NCBI RefSeq assembly: GCF_000725285.1 | Contig: NZ_CP007161.1 | Span: forward strand, 2,332,213-2,396,212 | Origin: Virgibacillus sp. SK37 | GTDB taxonomy: Bacteria; Bacillota; Bacilli; Bacillales; Amphibacillaceae | Length of the DNA: 64,000 bases | Direction: 5' to 3' | Shown: in pieces, positions 26,116 to 34,972 of the stretch | Position numbering within the stretch: position 1 is the first letter of the stretch | How the letters are laid out: the number at the start of each line of letters is the position of its first letter | Translations under genes and position numbers: made by a program | Notes under the pieces: model-generated | Databases searched by the model: none | Told to the model about the DNA's origin: nothing | Seen by the model: only the letters and a program-made list of their open reading frames with translations

Positions 26116-26215
26116 ATGGGTTACGGTTGTGGAGGCGGATATGGCAATAACTTCGCGCTAATTGTTGTGCTTTTTTATCCTTCTAATTATTGTAGGTGCA
26201 GCTTTTTACTGTTAA
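26116..26215 (+). pseudogene. YjcZ-family sporulation protein, frameshifted
   Basis: ATG 26116 has AGGAGGTG. The protein starts MGYGCGGGYGNNFALIVVLF, the typical Gly/Cys/Tyr head of YjcZ-family spore proteins. After a run of six T (26171-26176) the frame breaks. Removing one T restores ILLIIVGAAFYC and a stop at 26213-26215, giving the normal 32-residue protein with one membrane helix. Either a real loss or a homopolymer error. Confidence 0.75.
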
Positions 26216-26222
26216 GTACGGA

Positions 26223-26254
26223 TAGCTTGTGCTATAGGTCTATAGCACAAGCTA
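26223..26254. terminator. Terminator between yjcZ-like gene and cdaR-like gene
   Basis: A perfect 15-bp stem (26223-26237 with 26240-26254) with a two-base spacer. It overlaps the stop codon of the minus-strand regulator gene. Confidence 0.65.
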
Positions 26255-27463
26255 TTCACTCTGTTCTTTACTAGTATTTCCCTTTAAAACAAGATAAAGC
26301 AACATACAATGTTCAAACCGCCCCAGATCTAAAGAAGTTAATTTTTCAAGTTTATTCAGCCGATATATCAGTGTATTACGGTGAATATATAGCTTAGCAG
26401 CTGTTTTAGTAACATTTAAGTTGTTATCACAATAGGTAATAAAGTTATTGGAAAGATCACTAAAATGGGTATCACTGAAAAGGTTTTTCAGTCGAAACAT
26501 CAATTTATTATGCAGGTCTTTGTCTAGTTGAAGGGGAATTAATTTTAGCAATATTTCCAAATCAAAATAACTATATATTGCTGGATATATACATAAATTT
26601 TGCCCCATTTCTAGTAATTCTTCTGCTTCTTTGTAAGAAACATGTGATTGTTCCAATGTATCCACCGTAGTTCCGCTTGCGATGGCAATATTAGAAACAC
26701 CCTTCTTCTTAAATATTTTTTGGAGCTCCTTGCATTGTTCAGGAAATCTTTCCATTTTATATGTAAAATCACTTTTTGAATAAGATGGTTGTAATAACAA
26801 CATTCTAGTAGTATTTAAGAATCCGCAAATTGTATTTTTATCTTTTTCAAATATTTCTTGGGCATTCTCTACTAAACTTAATTTTTCGTTATGAATGGAT
26901 AAAGAATGACCTGGGCGCATCACATTTTCCATCATGTCCCTTCCTATATCAATAATAATACAAAACCTTGCAATATTAGGTTGCAAACTTATAATTTTAC
27001 AGTATTTTAAAAACATCTCTTTATTTATATTTGGATTTAGAATAAGATATTGCAGAAAAGATTCTACTTTTTTTGTTTCGAGTTCTTCCATTTGCTCCAT
27101 GTAATTTTCCTGCCATCTCATTTCTACATACTTCTTTATTAACTCGGCATACGGCTTTACCTTATCTGGATCCCCTACGATACCTAGTACACCTACTGTT
27201 TTAGAATCAAATATTAAAGGTGTAGCTATACCTGGTAAAACGTTCTCAAGTTCGGCTGTTATTTCATTTGTAAATAGACAAGTTTTGTTTTTTTCTATTA
27301 CTAATTTTGAAGCAGGATGAAATGTTCCAATTCTCCTGGAATTGCTATCTCCAATTATATAGCCTTTCTCATCAGTTAAACTAATAGGAAATGGTGAAAC
27401 TTCTGTAACCGCCTTCACTATATTTTGTGCAACCTGACCGAAAAGTTCTATTACCCTCCCCAC
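26252..27463 (-). CDS. CdaR/PucR-type transcriptional regulator
   Basis: 403 residues: N-terminal sugar-diacid-recognition domain (about 1-135), a middle region, and a C-terminal PucR-type helix-turn-helix (about 335-395: NVTKTAAKLYIHRNTLIYRLNKLEKL). Members usually activate a neighbouring catabolic operon in response to a small molecule. Here it is divergent from the oxidoreductase-cyclodeaminase-symporter operon, its likely target. The start is taken as GTG 27463 with GAGGGA; the purine-rich leader makes it uncertain. Confidence 0.85.
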   Translation of the reverse strand: MGRVIELFGQVAQNIVKAVTEVSPFPISLTDEKGYIIGDSNSRRIGTFHPASKLVIEKNKTCLFTNEITAELENVLPGIATPLIFDSKTVGVLGIVGDPDKVKPYAELIKKYVEMRWQENYMEQMEELETKKVESFLQYLILNPNINKEMFLKYCKIISLQPNIARFCIIIDIGRDMMENVMRPGHSLSIHNEKLSLVENAQEIFEKDKNTICGFLNTTRMLLLQPSYSKSDFTYKMERFPEQCKELQKIFKKKGVSNIAIASGTTVDTLEQSHVSYKEAEELLEMGQNLCIYPAIYSYFDLEILLKLIPLQLDKDLHNKLMFRLKNLFSDTHFSDLSNNFITYCDNNLNVTKTAAKLYIHRNTLIYRLNKLEKLTSLDLGRFEHCMLLYLVLKGNTSKEQSE

Positions 27464-27631
27464 CCTTCCCTCTACCCCTTTAATATAATTTTATCTTAAC
27501 ATAGTTAACATAATTTTCGAAATTCCATTTTCCTCTATATATTTTTGTTCATATTAACCATAGAAATCTATCTATATTTACGTTATAAATAAAGTAAATA
27601 TTCTAAATTATTAACTTACAGGAGTGGTTAT

Positions 27632-28798
27632 TTGGCAAAGCAAACAGACGTAATCATAATCGGCGGTGGAGTAATCGGTTCAAGTATTGCATACAATTTA
27701 TTAAACGAAGGATTTACAGGGAAAGTCACTGTATTTGAGAAGGATAAAGGTTATGAATTTGCTTCTACTCCTCGCAGTGCTGGAGGTATAAGGCAATTAT
27801 TTACTACAGCAATTAACATTCAGATAAGCCGCTATAGCCTTTCAAAGTACAAAACGTTTGAAGAAGACATGGAAGTGGATGGAGACAAGGCAACTATTGA
27901 CTTTCAAGATAGGGGATATCTCTTTCTTTCTAAGGATGGATCATTTCAAGAATTAAAAAACCAACATTTATTACAAAGACAATACCAAGTCCCATCCCAA
28001 ATAGTAAAAAAAGATAATTTACTATCAATTATACCTGAGTTAAATATAACTGATCTACAAGCAGGCCTCTATTGTGCTGAAGACGGTTACTTAGACCCTT
28101 ACTCTGTAATGCAAGGTTATATTCGTAAAGCTAGACAATTAGGTGCTCATTATCAATACAAAGAAGTAAAAACCATTTTAACTGGTAGAAATGGTGTTGA
28201 AGGGGTTCAAACGACTGACAATGAAATACACCATGCAACAATTGTTATTAATTGCGCAGGTCCATGGGGGCCAGCTTTGAGTGAAAAAATAGGACTTCCC
28301 TTGCCTGTTGTTCCATTAAAGCGTCAAATCATTCAGTTTGATATAGCAGATCCCTTGGAGAAAGATCTACCACTTACGGTTGATCCGACAGGAGTATACT
28401 TTCGTCATGAAGGAAAACACATTCTCGCTGGTTTCTCTGAAAAAGTAGAACCTAGTATAAACTTTAAGTGGAAACGTTCCTTTTTTATTGAACAATTGTG
28501 GCCAATTCTTGCTAATCGAGTACCAAACTTTTCCCAAGCGAAGGTGAAGGGTGGATGGGCTGGAATCTACAGTCACAATACCATTGACCAGAACGCTATT
28601 ATCGGAGCACATCCTGATATGTCCGGATATTATCTTGCAAATGGTTTCAGTGGCCATGGTATGCAGCAAGCGCCTGCAGTTGGAAAGGGCATAGCAGAGT
28701 TAATTATAACAGGATCCTATCAGACATTGGATTTATCTCCACTACGATTTGCCCGTTTTAAAGAAAATGACTTAATTATTGAAGGAGCTATCGTATAA
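27632..28798 (+). CDS. FAD-dependent amine/amino acid oxidoreductase (DAO family)
   Basis: 388 residues with an N-terminal dinucleotide motif IIGGGVIGSSIAYNLL (about 9-24), an arginine in PRSAGGIRQLF, and the C-terminal GHGMQQAP segment near the FAD. It resembles sarcosine oxidase beta/D-amino acid dehydrogenase-like enzymes oxidising an amine or imino acid. The start is TTG 27632 with AGGAG. First gene of a likely operon with a cyclodeaminase-family enzyme and a proline-type symporter, which points to a proline-like substrate (inference). Confidence 0.85.
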   Translation: MAKQTDVIIIGGGVIGSSIAYNLLNEGFTGKVTVFEKDKGYEFASTPRSAGGIRQLFTTAINIQISRYSLSKYKTFEEDMEVDGDKATIDFQDRGYLFLSKDGSFQELKNQHLLQRQYQVPSQIVKKDNLLSIIPELNITDLQAGLYCAEDGYLDPYSVMQGYIRKARQLGAHYQYKEVKTILTGRNGVEGVQTTDNEIHHATIVINCAGPWGPALSEKIGLPLPVVPLKRQIIQFDIADPLEKDLPLTVDPTGVYFRHEGKHILAGFSEKVEPSINFKWKRSFFIEQLWPILANRVPNFSQAKVKGGWAGIYSHNTIDQNAIIGAHPDMSGYYLANGFSGHGMQQAPAVGKGIAELIITGSYQTLDLSPLRFARFKENDLIIEGAIV

Positions 28799-28818
28799 TT
28801 TTTAGAGGAGGGTTTTGA

Positions 28819-29781
28819 ATGCTTTATTTAAATGAAGAAGAAATTCATAAAGCAATAACCATGGAAGAAATGATCGATGCAATAGATTATTGCTATTCAA
28901 TTTATAACACAGAGCAATTTCAAATGCCTACACGATCACAGGTTCAAGAGGGATCGAACACTTTACTTGTTATGCCCGCAATAACTACACAAGCAATCTC
29001 TACAAAATTAGTTACATCTTTCCCAAGAAATATAGATTATCCCACTATACAAGGACTAGTGATATTAAATTGTATAGAAACTGGTAGAACGAAAGCGATT
29101 TTGGATGGTTCGTGTCTTACTGCCTTAAGGACAGGAGCTATTGGTGGCTCAGCCATTCGGAATTTAGCCAAGAAAGACGCTCACACTGTTGCAATTATAG
29201 GTACTGGTCTCCAAGGGTTATATCAGGCGATCGCTGCAACTACTGCTATTAACATTACTGATATCTATTTATATAACCGTACAAATTCTAAACTAAAGCC
29301 ATTCGTAACAAGGTTAAGAAATAAAATAAGTTCTGACATAAACATACATTCGATGAAGTCTGCCGAAGAAGCAATTTTAAATGCCGATATTATTATTACA
29401 GCAACCTCATCTATCACTCCAGTACTTCCTGAAAACAAATCTTCGCTTGAAAACAAGCTAATTATTGGGATTGGTTCCTTTCAGCCAAGAATGAGAGAAT
29501 TACCAGAAGCTGCATTTCATTTATCTAATCAAATCATTATCGATAGTGATGATGCAATAAAAGAAACTGGTGATCTTCAAATTCCTTTAGCAAACAAATG
29601 GATCTCTGAAAACCAGATTCAAACAATGTCCTCCCATCTTACTAATAATCACAGTCCAAGTTATTCAGATAATAAGAGTATTCTTTTCAAATCAACTGGA
29701 ATGGCATTATTTGATAATGTTGCAGCTGTGTCAATTTATGAAAAGGCCTTACAAAAAGGAGTTGGTCAAAAACTGAATTAA
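28819..29781 (+). CDS. Ornithine cyclodeaminase/mu-crystallin family protein
   Basis: 320 residues with a Rossmann core VAIIGTGLQGLYQ (about 122-134) and the family pattern LDGSCLTALRTGA. Members include ornithine cyclodeaminase, alanine dehydrogenase and delta-1-pyrroline-2-carboxylate (ketimine) reductase. The neighbours favour a ketimine reductase making proline or a related imino acid, but this is not proven. ATG 28819 has GAGGAGG; it follows the oxidoreductase by 20 bases. Confidence 0.85.
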   Translation: MLYLNEEEIHKAITMEEMIDAIDYCYSIYNTEQFQMPTRSQVQEGSNTLLVMPAITTQAISTKLVTSFPRNIDYPTIQGLVILNCIETGRTKAILDGSCLTALRTGAIGGSAIRNLAKKDAHTVAIIGTGLQGLYQAIAATTAINITDIYLYNRTNSKLKPFVTRLRNKISSDINIHSMKSAEEAILNADIIITATSSITPVLPENKSSLENKLIIGIGSFQPRMRELPEAAFHLSNQIIIDSDDAIKETGDLQIPLANKWISENQIQTMSSHLTNNHSPSYSDNKSILFKSTGMALFDNVAAVSIYEKALQKGVGQKLN

Positions 29782-29788
29782 ATCAATA

Positions 29789-29804
29789 ATGTAAGCGATT
29801 ACAA
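29789..29804. promoter_or_regulatory. CcpA cre site before the symporter gene
   Basis: ATGTAAGCGATTACAA fits the Bacillus cre consensus WTGNAANCGNWNNCAW at every position. It lies between the cyclodeaminase and symporter genes, 22 bases before the symporter start, where CcpA could block an internal promoter or act as a roadblock. Confidence 0.8.
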
Positions 29805-29825
29805 AAATATTAGTGGAGGGGTTTT

Positions 29826-31292
29826 ATGACGATTATTATTATAGAATTTATCATTTACTGTATTGCAATTATTGGTATCGGATACTATTTTAGTAAGAGA
29901 AGTAAGACACAATCGGATTTCTTATTAGGCGGAAAAAAACTACCAGGTTGGGCATTGGCATTTTCAGAGAGAGCAACCGGTGAGTCAGCATGGTTGTTAT
30001 TAGGTTACACTGGATTTGTATTTATGACAGGCTTATCAGGTATATGGGTAGCTGCAGGTATAGCTTCTGGTATCATTTTCTCATGGTTGTTTTTAGCCAA
30101 ACGATTTATGAAGGAAACCGATAAATATAATATCTTGACTCTTCCAGATTACTTAGCTGTCCGCTTCGGTAAAAAAGCTAACATAATAAGATGGTTAACT
30201 AGTTTATTAATTGCTGGATTTTTAATGTTTTACGTAGGAGCGCAAATGGCAGGGGCAGGAAAAATGTTATTTATCACTTTTGAATGGACACCCACAACAG
30301 GTATTATCCTAGCAACCATCGTTATTATAATAATAGCGTTTGCTGGTGGTTTTATATCTGTCGTATGGACAGATATGATTCAAAGTGTGATGATGGTTAT
30401 AACACTTGTAGCTCTTCCAATTGTTGCACTCTTCCATCTTCAATCCAATGATATTTCTATCAGTCAATCCCTAGTCTTTGCCGGCCCTTCATTTAATTCG
30501 TGGTTCGGAGGATTAACCGGCTTCGCATTAGGAGTTCTTTTCTTCAATAATTTTGCTTGGTTCTTTGGCTTTCTTGGTGGCCAGCCTCAATTGAGTGCAC
30601 GGTTTATGGCATTGAAAAATGATCGAGAAGCAAAACATGGAAGTATTGTAGCAGTGGTATGGACTTTTCTGGCATATGGTGGAGCATTCTTGATCGGTTT
30701 ATGCGCTATAGCAATGTACGACCAGGGTTCCTTTGGAGATGTGGAAGTATTATTGCCAACAATGATTCTGCAACTTATGCCACCATGGATAGCTGGACTA
30801 TTACTTGCAGGTGTTTTAGCAGCGATTATTACTACAGCCAATTCCCAATTACTTGTAGTTACTGGTTCTATTAGTGAAGATATTATTCATAAAGCCATTG
30901 GTATTAAACTTACTGATAAACAATTAGTATGGTTATCCAGAATTATGGTTGTTCTCTTTGGATTAATTGGCATGATTATAGCTCTTGTTTCCGAATCGCT
31001 CCTTTATCTTGTAGTTGGATGGGCATGGGCCGGTGTAGGGTGCACCCTCTCCCCAGCAATTCTTATGACCTTTTTCTGGAAACGTTATTCAGGAGCTGGT
31101 GTTATTGCAACTGTAGTTTCCGGCTTACTATCAACAGTGCTATGGATATCTACGCCTTTGGAAGAAATGATAACCTCCAGATTCACAACCTTTTTCATTG
31201 CTTTATTTTTTGGTATTGTATTTAGTCTGCTGTTTCCTGATAAGAAAGAAAAAACAAATACTAGTGAATTGACAGATGAAAAGGCTTTATGA
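29826..31292 (+). CDS. Sodium/solute symporter, PutP-like
   Basis: Sodium:solute symporter family protein of 488 residues with about 13 membrane helices. Sequence near residues 45-70 (SERATGESAWLLLGYTGF) is typical of the sodium/proline subgroup. The C-terminal 20 residues are charged. It probably imports the substrate of the two enzymes upstream. ATG 29826 has GGAGGGG. The cre box in the short gap before it implies glucose repression. Confidence 0.88.
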   Translation: MTIIIIEFIIYCIAIIGIGYYFSKRSKTQSDFLLGGKKLPGWALAFSERATGESAWLLLGYTGFVFMTGLSGIWVAAGIASGIIFSWLFLAKRFMKETDKYNILTLPDYLAVRFGKKANIIRWLTSLLIAGFLMFYVGAQMAGAGKMLFITFEWTPTTGIILATIVIIIIAFAGGFISVVWTDMIQSVMMVITLVALPIVALFHLQSNDISISQSLVFAGPSFNSWFGGLTGFALGVLFFNNFAWFFGFLGGQPQLSARFMALKNDREAKHGSIVAVVWTFLAYGGAFLIGLCAIAMYDQGSFGDVEVLLPTMILQLMPPWIAGLLLAGVLAAIITTANSQLLVVTGSISEDIIHKAIGIKLTDKQLVWLSRIMVVLFGLIGMIIALVSESLLYLVVGWAWAGVGCTLSPAILMTFFWKRYSGAGVIATVVSGLLSTVLWISTPLEEMITSRFTTFFIALFFGIVFSLLFPDKKEKTNTSELTDEKAL

Positions 31293-31567
31293 TCTCTAGA
31301 GGATGAATAAGTTATGTAGCATAATATTGCTTATATAGCCTGGAAAAAGTATTGCAATTAAAATTGACTAAAGGTTCCTATTCGAATGTATAGATGCAAC
31401 CCTTTCTAAGAAGTTGGAAGGAACTGCGAGCTAGAAAAAAGCCTATTTAGCTGTTAAAGGTAAAAAGTTAAATAACACCGCTACGGAAAAATACTGCGCT
31501 ATTATTTACTATTATACCTAGGGAGAAAAATTCCGTCCGCATACACTCAAAATGTGCTGTGTACAAA

Positions 31568-31805
31568 TTGATTGAAGTGGAGGGCGGCAATCTAAGAACG
31601 CCACGTCCTGTCAACGATTGCATGACCAACGTCCTTTTGGCCTGCGACTCCTGCCTGAATAGCATGAGCCGAAAACCCTGGACGGAGCGCAGCGGAGGAA
31701 GCGGCTGAGACCATGCCGGGCGGCAAAAAAGACACTGCGAGATAACGAGCAGATGTCGCACTTGTACCCGGAGGTGTGAAAGCGTCCGCCTGAAACGGAA
31801 ATCAA
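31568..31805. repeat. GC-rich intergenic element with terminal inverted repeats
   Basis: A 238-base block, much richer in G+C than its surroundings, lies in the 690-base gap between the symporter and ktrD. Its ends are inverted: TTGATTGAAGTGGAGGGCGG at the left and, on the other strand, TTGATTTCCGTTTCAGGCGG at the right. I recall short intergenic repeats in Bacillaceae carrying GATTTCCGTT..AGGCGGACGC and CAGGAGTCGC; both occur here. There is no good ribosome site for the open frame on the minus strand. The rest of the gap (31293-31567) shows no gene. Confidence 0.65.
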
Positions 31806-31913
31806 TGGGTGCTTCCTCGGTAAAATGAATTACTCCATCCACCACAAGTTAGTTCGTAGTTTATCTATATTGCGAAACATATAATTCCAATATATATTTT
31901 AGAGCCGAATTAA

Positions 31914-31977
31914 AAGGCTGCCGCTAACAAGTAAATTCTTTCAAACTAAAGAGAATACTATTTAACGGCAGCCTTTA
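31914..31977 (-). terminator. Branched hairpin after ktrD
   Basis: AAAGGCTGCCG (31914-31924) pairs with CGGCAGCCTTT (31967-31977) with a second small stem inside. Located right after the ktrD stop on the minus strand and followed by TTTT. Confidence 0.6.
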
Positions 31978-31982
31978 TTAAA

Positions 31983-33347
31983 TTAACCAATAATGATTTT
32001 TTCTTTAGGGAAATGGTATTTACCACTCTTTTTATTGCTTTTAAAAATAAACAGTAATGATATGATCCCGACTCTTCCGATAAACATCAGAATCATTAAA
32101 ACAATTTTGCTAAAGGTAGTAATTTCACTTGTTATTCCTAATGATAATCCCACTGTTCCGAATGCAGAGGTAACTTCAAATAAAATTTGCGTTAACGAAA
32201 ATGGTTCAACAATCGTTATAATAAGTACAGAGGAAAAAACCAATATAAATGCCATCATTACAACAGTTACTGCTTTAAGAAGGTCTTCTTCATATACTTC
32301 TCTCTTAAAAATTCGAATACTGTCTCCACCTCTTGAATAGGTGATAAGAAATATAACGGCCAATGCAAAAGTCGTAGTTCGGATTCCTCCACCTGCACTA
32401 CTTGGAGAAGCACCAATAAACATTAACAAAGACATAAAGAGGTGGTTCTGCTCTGTTAATTGACTTACGTCCATCGTTGATAATCCACCACTTCTTGTAG
32501 TTACAGCCTGAAAAAGGGAATAGAAAAATGATTCATGCCACGTTTTACCAACAAAGAAATTATTCATATCAAACAGATAAATAAATAGAGTCCCAATTAC
32601 AATAAGAATAGCAAATGTGCTTGTAGTAACCTTTGTATACAGACTAAAACGCATAAATCTCTGATTAACTGATTTGGAAAATATGTATTCTTTTACTTCA
32701 ATTAAAACTGGAAATCCAATAGCTCCAAAGACTATAAGTAGTATATTAATAAACTGGACAAAATAATCATCTTTAAACGGTATTAATGACTGACCAGTGA
32801 TATCAAATCCACCGTTAGAAATTGCACTAATGGTGCCAAAAAAGCCGTTTAAATAAGCCTCTTTTGCTGTCGGAAAATATTGGAGAAAATAGGTGCCCAA
32901 TACGATAAATCCAATTAGTTCTATCGTCAACAATACATATACTATTTGTTTAATTAAACGGACCATTCCTTCAAAAGTATGTTGGTTTTGGTCTGTCATA
33001 ATGAGACGTCTTTCCTTCAGACCGATTTTTTTCCCTAACAAAAGCCAGATAAAAGTTCCAATTGCCATTACACCAACTGCGCCTAGTTGTAGAATTAAGG
33101 CTAATATAATTATACCAGTTGTACTTAGTGTATCAGCAATCGTAATAGAGCTTAAACCGGTCACACTAAGAGCACTTACTGCTGTAAAAACCACATCTAT
33201 AAAAGGTATATCCACCCCTTCTTGATAAGCGATAGGTAAAGACATGACGGCAGTAGAAAGCAAAACTGCCAAAAAGTAAAATATTAACAGTACCTGTACA
33301 GGTGTCAATTTATTCATCCAATATAAAAATGGATAACGAAGTTTCAT
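31983..33347 (-). CDS. ktrD: Potassium uptake channel subunit KtrD/KtrB
   Basis: TrkH/KtrB-family membrane protein of 454 residues with four M1-P-M2 repeats. P-loop glycines of the selectivity filter are seen in SVTGLSS, SNGGFDI, RSGGLST and GTVGLSL. It conducts K+ (with Na+ dependence) when gated by a Ktr RCK ring. The partner is probably KtrC at 5573-6238, encoded elsewhere as in B. subtilis KtrCD. The ORF reaches 33371, but ATG 33347 has AAGGAGA. A separate KtrB assignment is possible. Confidence 0.88.
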   Translation of the reverse strand: MKLRYPFLYWMNKLTPVQVLLIFYFLAVLLSTAVMSLPIAYQEGVDIPFIDVVFTAVSALSVTGLSSITIADTLSTTGIIILALILQLGAVGVMAIGTFIWLLLGKKIGLKERRLIMTDQNQHTFEGMVRLIKQIVYVLLTIELIGFIVLGTYFLQYFPTAKEAYLNGFFGTISAISNGGFDITGQSLIPFKDDYFVQFINILLIVFGAIGFPVLIEVKEYIFSKSVNQRFMRFSLYTKVTTSTFAILIVIGTLFIYLFDMNNFFVGKTWHESFFYSLFQAVTTRSGGLSTMDVSQLTEQNHLFMSLLMFIGASPSSAGGGIRTTTFALAVIFLITYSRGGDSIRIFKREVYEEDLLKAVTVVMMAFILVFSSVLIITIVEPFSLTQILFEVTSAFGTVGLSLGITSEITTFSKIVLMILMFIGRVGIISLLFIFKSNKKSGKYHFPKEKIIIG

Positions 33348-33472
33348 AGCTATTCTCCTTATTCCTAACATTCGTAGTTCCTATAAATTCTCATATCATT
33401 ATACCAGTAGCTTTTTTAAATTGCTTAACAATTTCTTTTTACTGTTTTTACTGTACTTTATTATAAACGAAT

Positions 33473-33497
33473 AAATGACCCTATAAAAGGGTCATTT
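33473..33497 (-). terminator. Terminator after ywpF
   Basis: A 10-bp stem (AAATGACCCT 33473-33482 with AGGGTCATTT 33488-33497) with a 5-nt loop, then TATTCG on the minus strand. Confidence 0.65.
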
Positions 33498-33510
33498 TCA
33501 AGGGCATATG

Positions 33511-33921
33511 CTAGGTTAGCTCTTTAAACTTTTTAATTAAATTTTTGCCTTCGTATCCTTGTTCAACCAATGTGACAAGCATCTCTTCAATTTTGCTTTT
33601 TTGTCTGTCTATAATTGTACCAAGAAACAATACATTCATATCAGAGCCTATTTCATTAATGCTCACAATAGAAGTAATAAAAGTTGCATAATCATTACTT
33701 TCTTTTGTAATTTTAACCTGAATCATAATTTCATCTCTTATTTCTTTCATTCGATTAAAAAATGTTAAATAAGAATGGTCCAAATATGCTTCTATAGTCC
33801 ATTGATTACGATCGTCCTCACGATTAATAATCAGACCATCTTTTAACTCTATGCTATGCTTTTTAATTTCTTCGCCTTGTTGTTCAAGAATTTCCAATGA
33901 TTTTAGTTTAAAGGTTTTCAA
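33511..33921 (-). CDS. ywpF: YwpF-like family protein
   Basis: 136 residues beginning MKTFKLKSLEIL, with the central GLIINREDDRNQWTIEAYLD, both typical of the YwpF family, whose function is unknown. The frame opens at GTG 33936, but TTG 33921 stands six bases after AGGGGG and gives the same N-terminus and length as B. subtilis YwpF. It follows moaA by 15 bases and may be co-transcribed. Confidence 0.8.
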   Translation of the reverse strand: MKTFKLKSLEILEQQGEEIKKHSIELKDGLIINREDDRNQWTIEAYLDHSYLTFFNRMKEIRDEIMIQVKITKESNDYATFITSIVSINEIGSDMNVLFLGTIIDRQKSKIEEMLVTLVEQGYEGKNLIKKFKELT

Positions 33922-33936
33922 TGCCTTCCCCCTCAC

Positions 33937-34953
33937 CTATCCACCGATATACGACATCTCAATTTTTTTACGATTTGTATTTTTTTGTTCCATCCGTTCA
34001 TCAGAATAGCGGTCCTTTCTTCTCCCCCAAAGAGAAGCTAATTCATTTGTGAGTTGCTCGCCTTCCAGTCCATTTCTAATCTTCTCTTTTATGTCAAATC
34101 CTTGGGAAGCGAACAAGCAAGTATAGAGCTTGCCATCTGCTGACAAACGTATTCGAGTACAAGTACTACAAAAAGAATCTGTTACCGAAGAAATAACACC
34201 AACTTCTCCTTCTCCATCTTTATATCGAAAACGAGAAGCTACTTCTCCATAATAATTTTCAGTGGCTGATTCAAGAGGAATTTCATTATTAATCTTAGAA
34301 ATAATTTGTTTCTTGGAAACTACATTATCAAGATCCCAGCCATTATGGTTACCAACATCCATAAATTCAATATAACGTAAGATAATATCTTTGTCTTTAA
34401 AATACTTTGCCATAGGAATGATTTGACTTTCATTCATTCCTTTCTTGGCTACCATATTTATTTTCACTTGCAAACCTGCAGCTTTGGCTGCTTCAATCCC
34501 TTTTAAAACAGGACGTGTACCAACAGCCCTTCCGTTAATCTGCTTGAAAACCTCATCTTCTATTGCATCCAGACTTATGTTAACGCGTTGAAGTCCTGCT
34601 TCTTTTAATTTATGAGCTCGCTTTGGTAATAATATTGCATTAGTTGTTAAAGCGATATCAGTAATTCCAGGGATTTCATATAATCGAGAAATAAGCTTGT
34701 CCAAATCTTTCCGTAGCAATGGCTCTCCACCAGTTATTCTAATTTTTTCCACACCAAGTTGAGCGAATGCTTCAGCCAATTGGACTATTTCGTTAAAACT
34801 TAATAGTTCATTTTCTGGTAGAAATGCATAATCATCCCCAAATATTTCCTTTGGCATACAGTAGGTGCATCGTAAATTACATTTATCTATTACAGATATT
34901 CTAAGATCTTTTAAAGGGCGACCCAGATGATCCTGAATTGGTAAATTATTCAC
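33937..34953 (-). CDS. moaA: GTP 3',8-cyclase MoaA
   Basis: Radical SAM enzyme converting GTP to the first intermediate of molybdenum cofactor. The SAM cluster motif is CNLRCTYC (about 24-31), the SAM-binding GGEPLLR follows near 75, and the second cluster cysteines are in CSTCTR...C near 260-280. It ends with the double glycine seen in MoaA. The ORF goes up to 34998, but GTG 34953 has AGGAGGAGG and gives 338 residues. Operon with moeA (19 bases away). Its product is needed by the formate dehydrogenase-like enzyme at 47-50 kb. Confidence 0.95.
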   Translation of the reverse strand: MNNLPIQDHLGRPLKDLRISVIDKCNLRCTYCMPKEIFGDDYAFLPENELLSFNEIVQLAEAFAQLGVEKIRITGGEPLLRKDLDKLISRLYEIPGITDIALTTNAILLPKRAHKLKEAGLQRVNISLDAIEDEVFKQINGRAVGTRPVLKGIEAAKAAGLQVKINMVAKKGMNESQIIPMAKYFKDKDIILRYIEFMDVGNHNGWDLDNVVSKKQIISKINNEIPLESATENYYGEVASRFRYKDGEGEVGVISSVTDSFCSTCTRIRLSADGKLYTCLFASQGFDIKEKIRNGLEGEQLTNELASLWGRRKDRYSDERMEQKNTNRKKIEMSYIGG

Positions 34954-34972
34954 AGGAATCCTCCTCCTACAA

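Noticed and set aside
31468-31845. Open frame of 125 codons on the minus strand across the GC-rich element
   Set aside because: It follows the repeat, has biased composition, no matching family and no good ribosome site; the GC-rich DNA explains the lack of stops.
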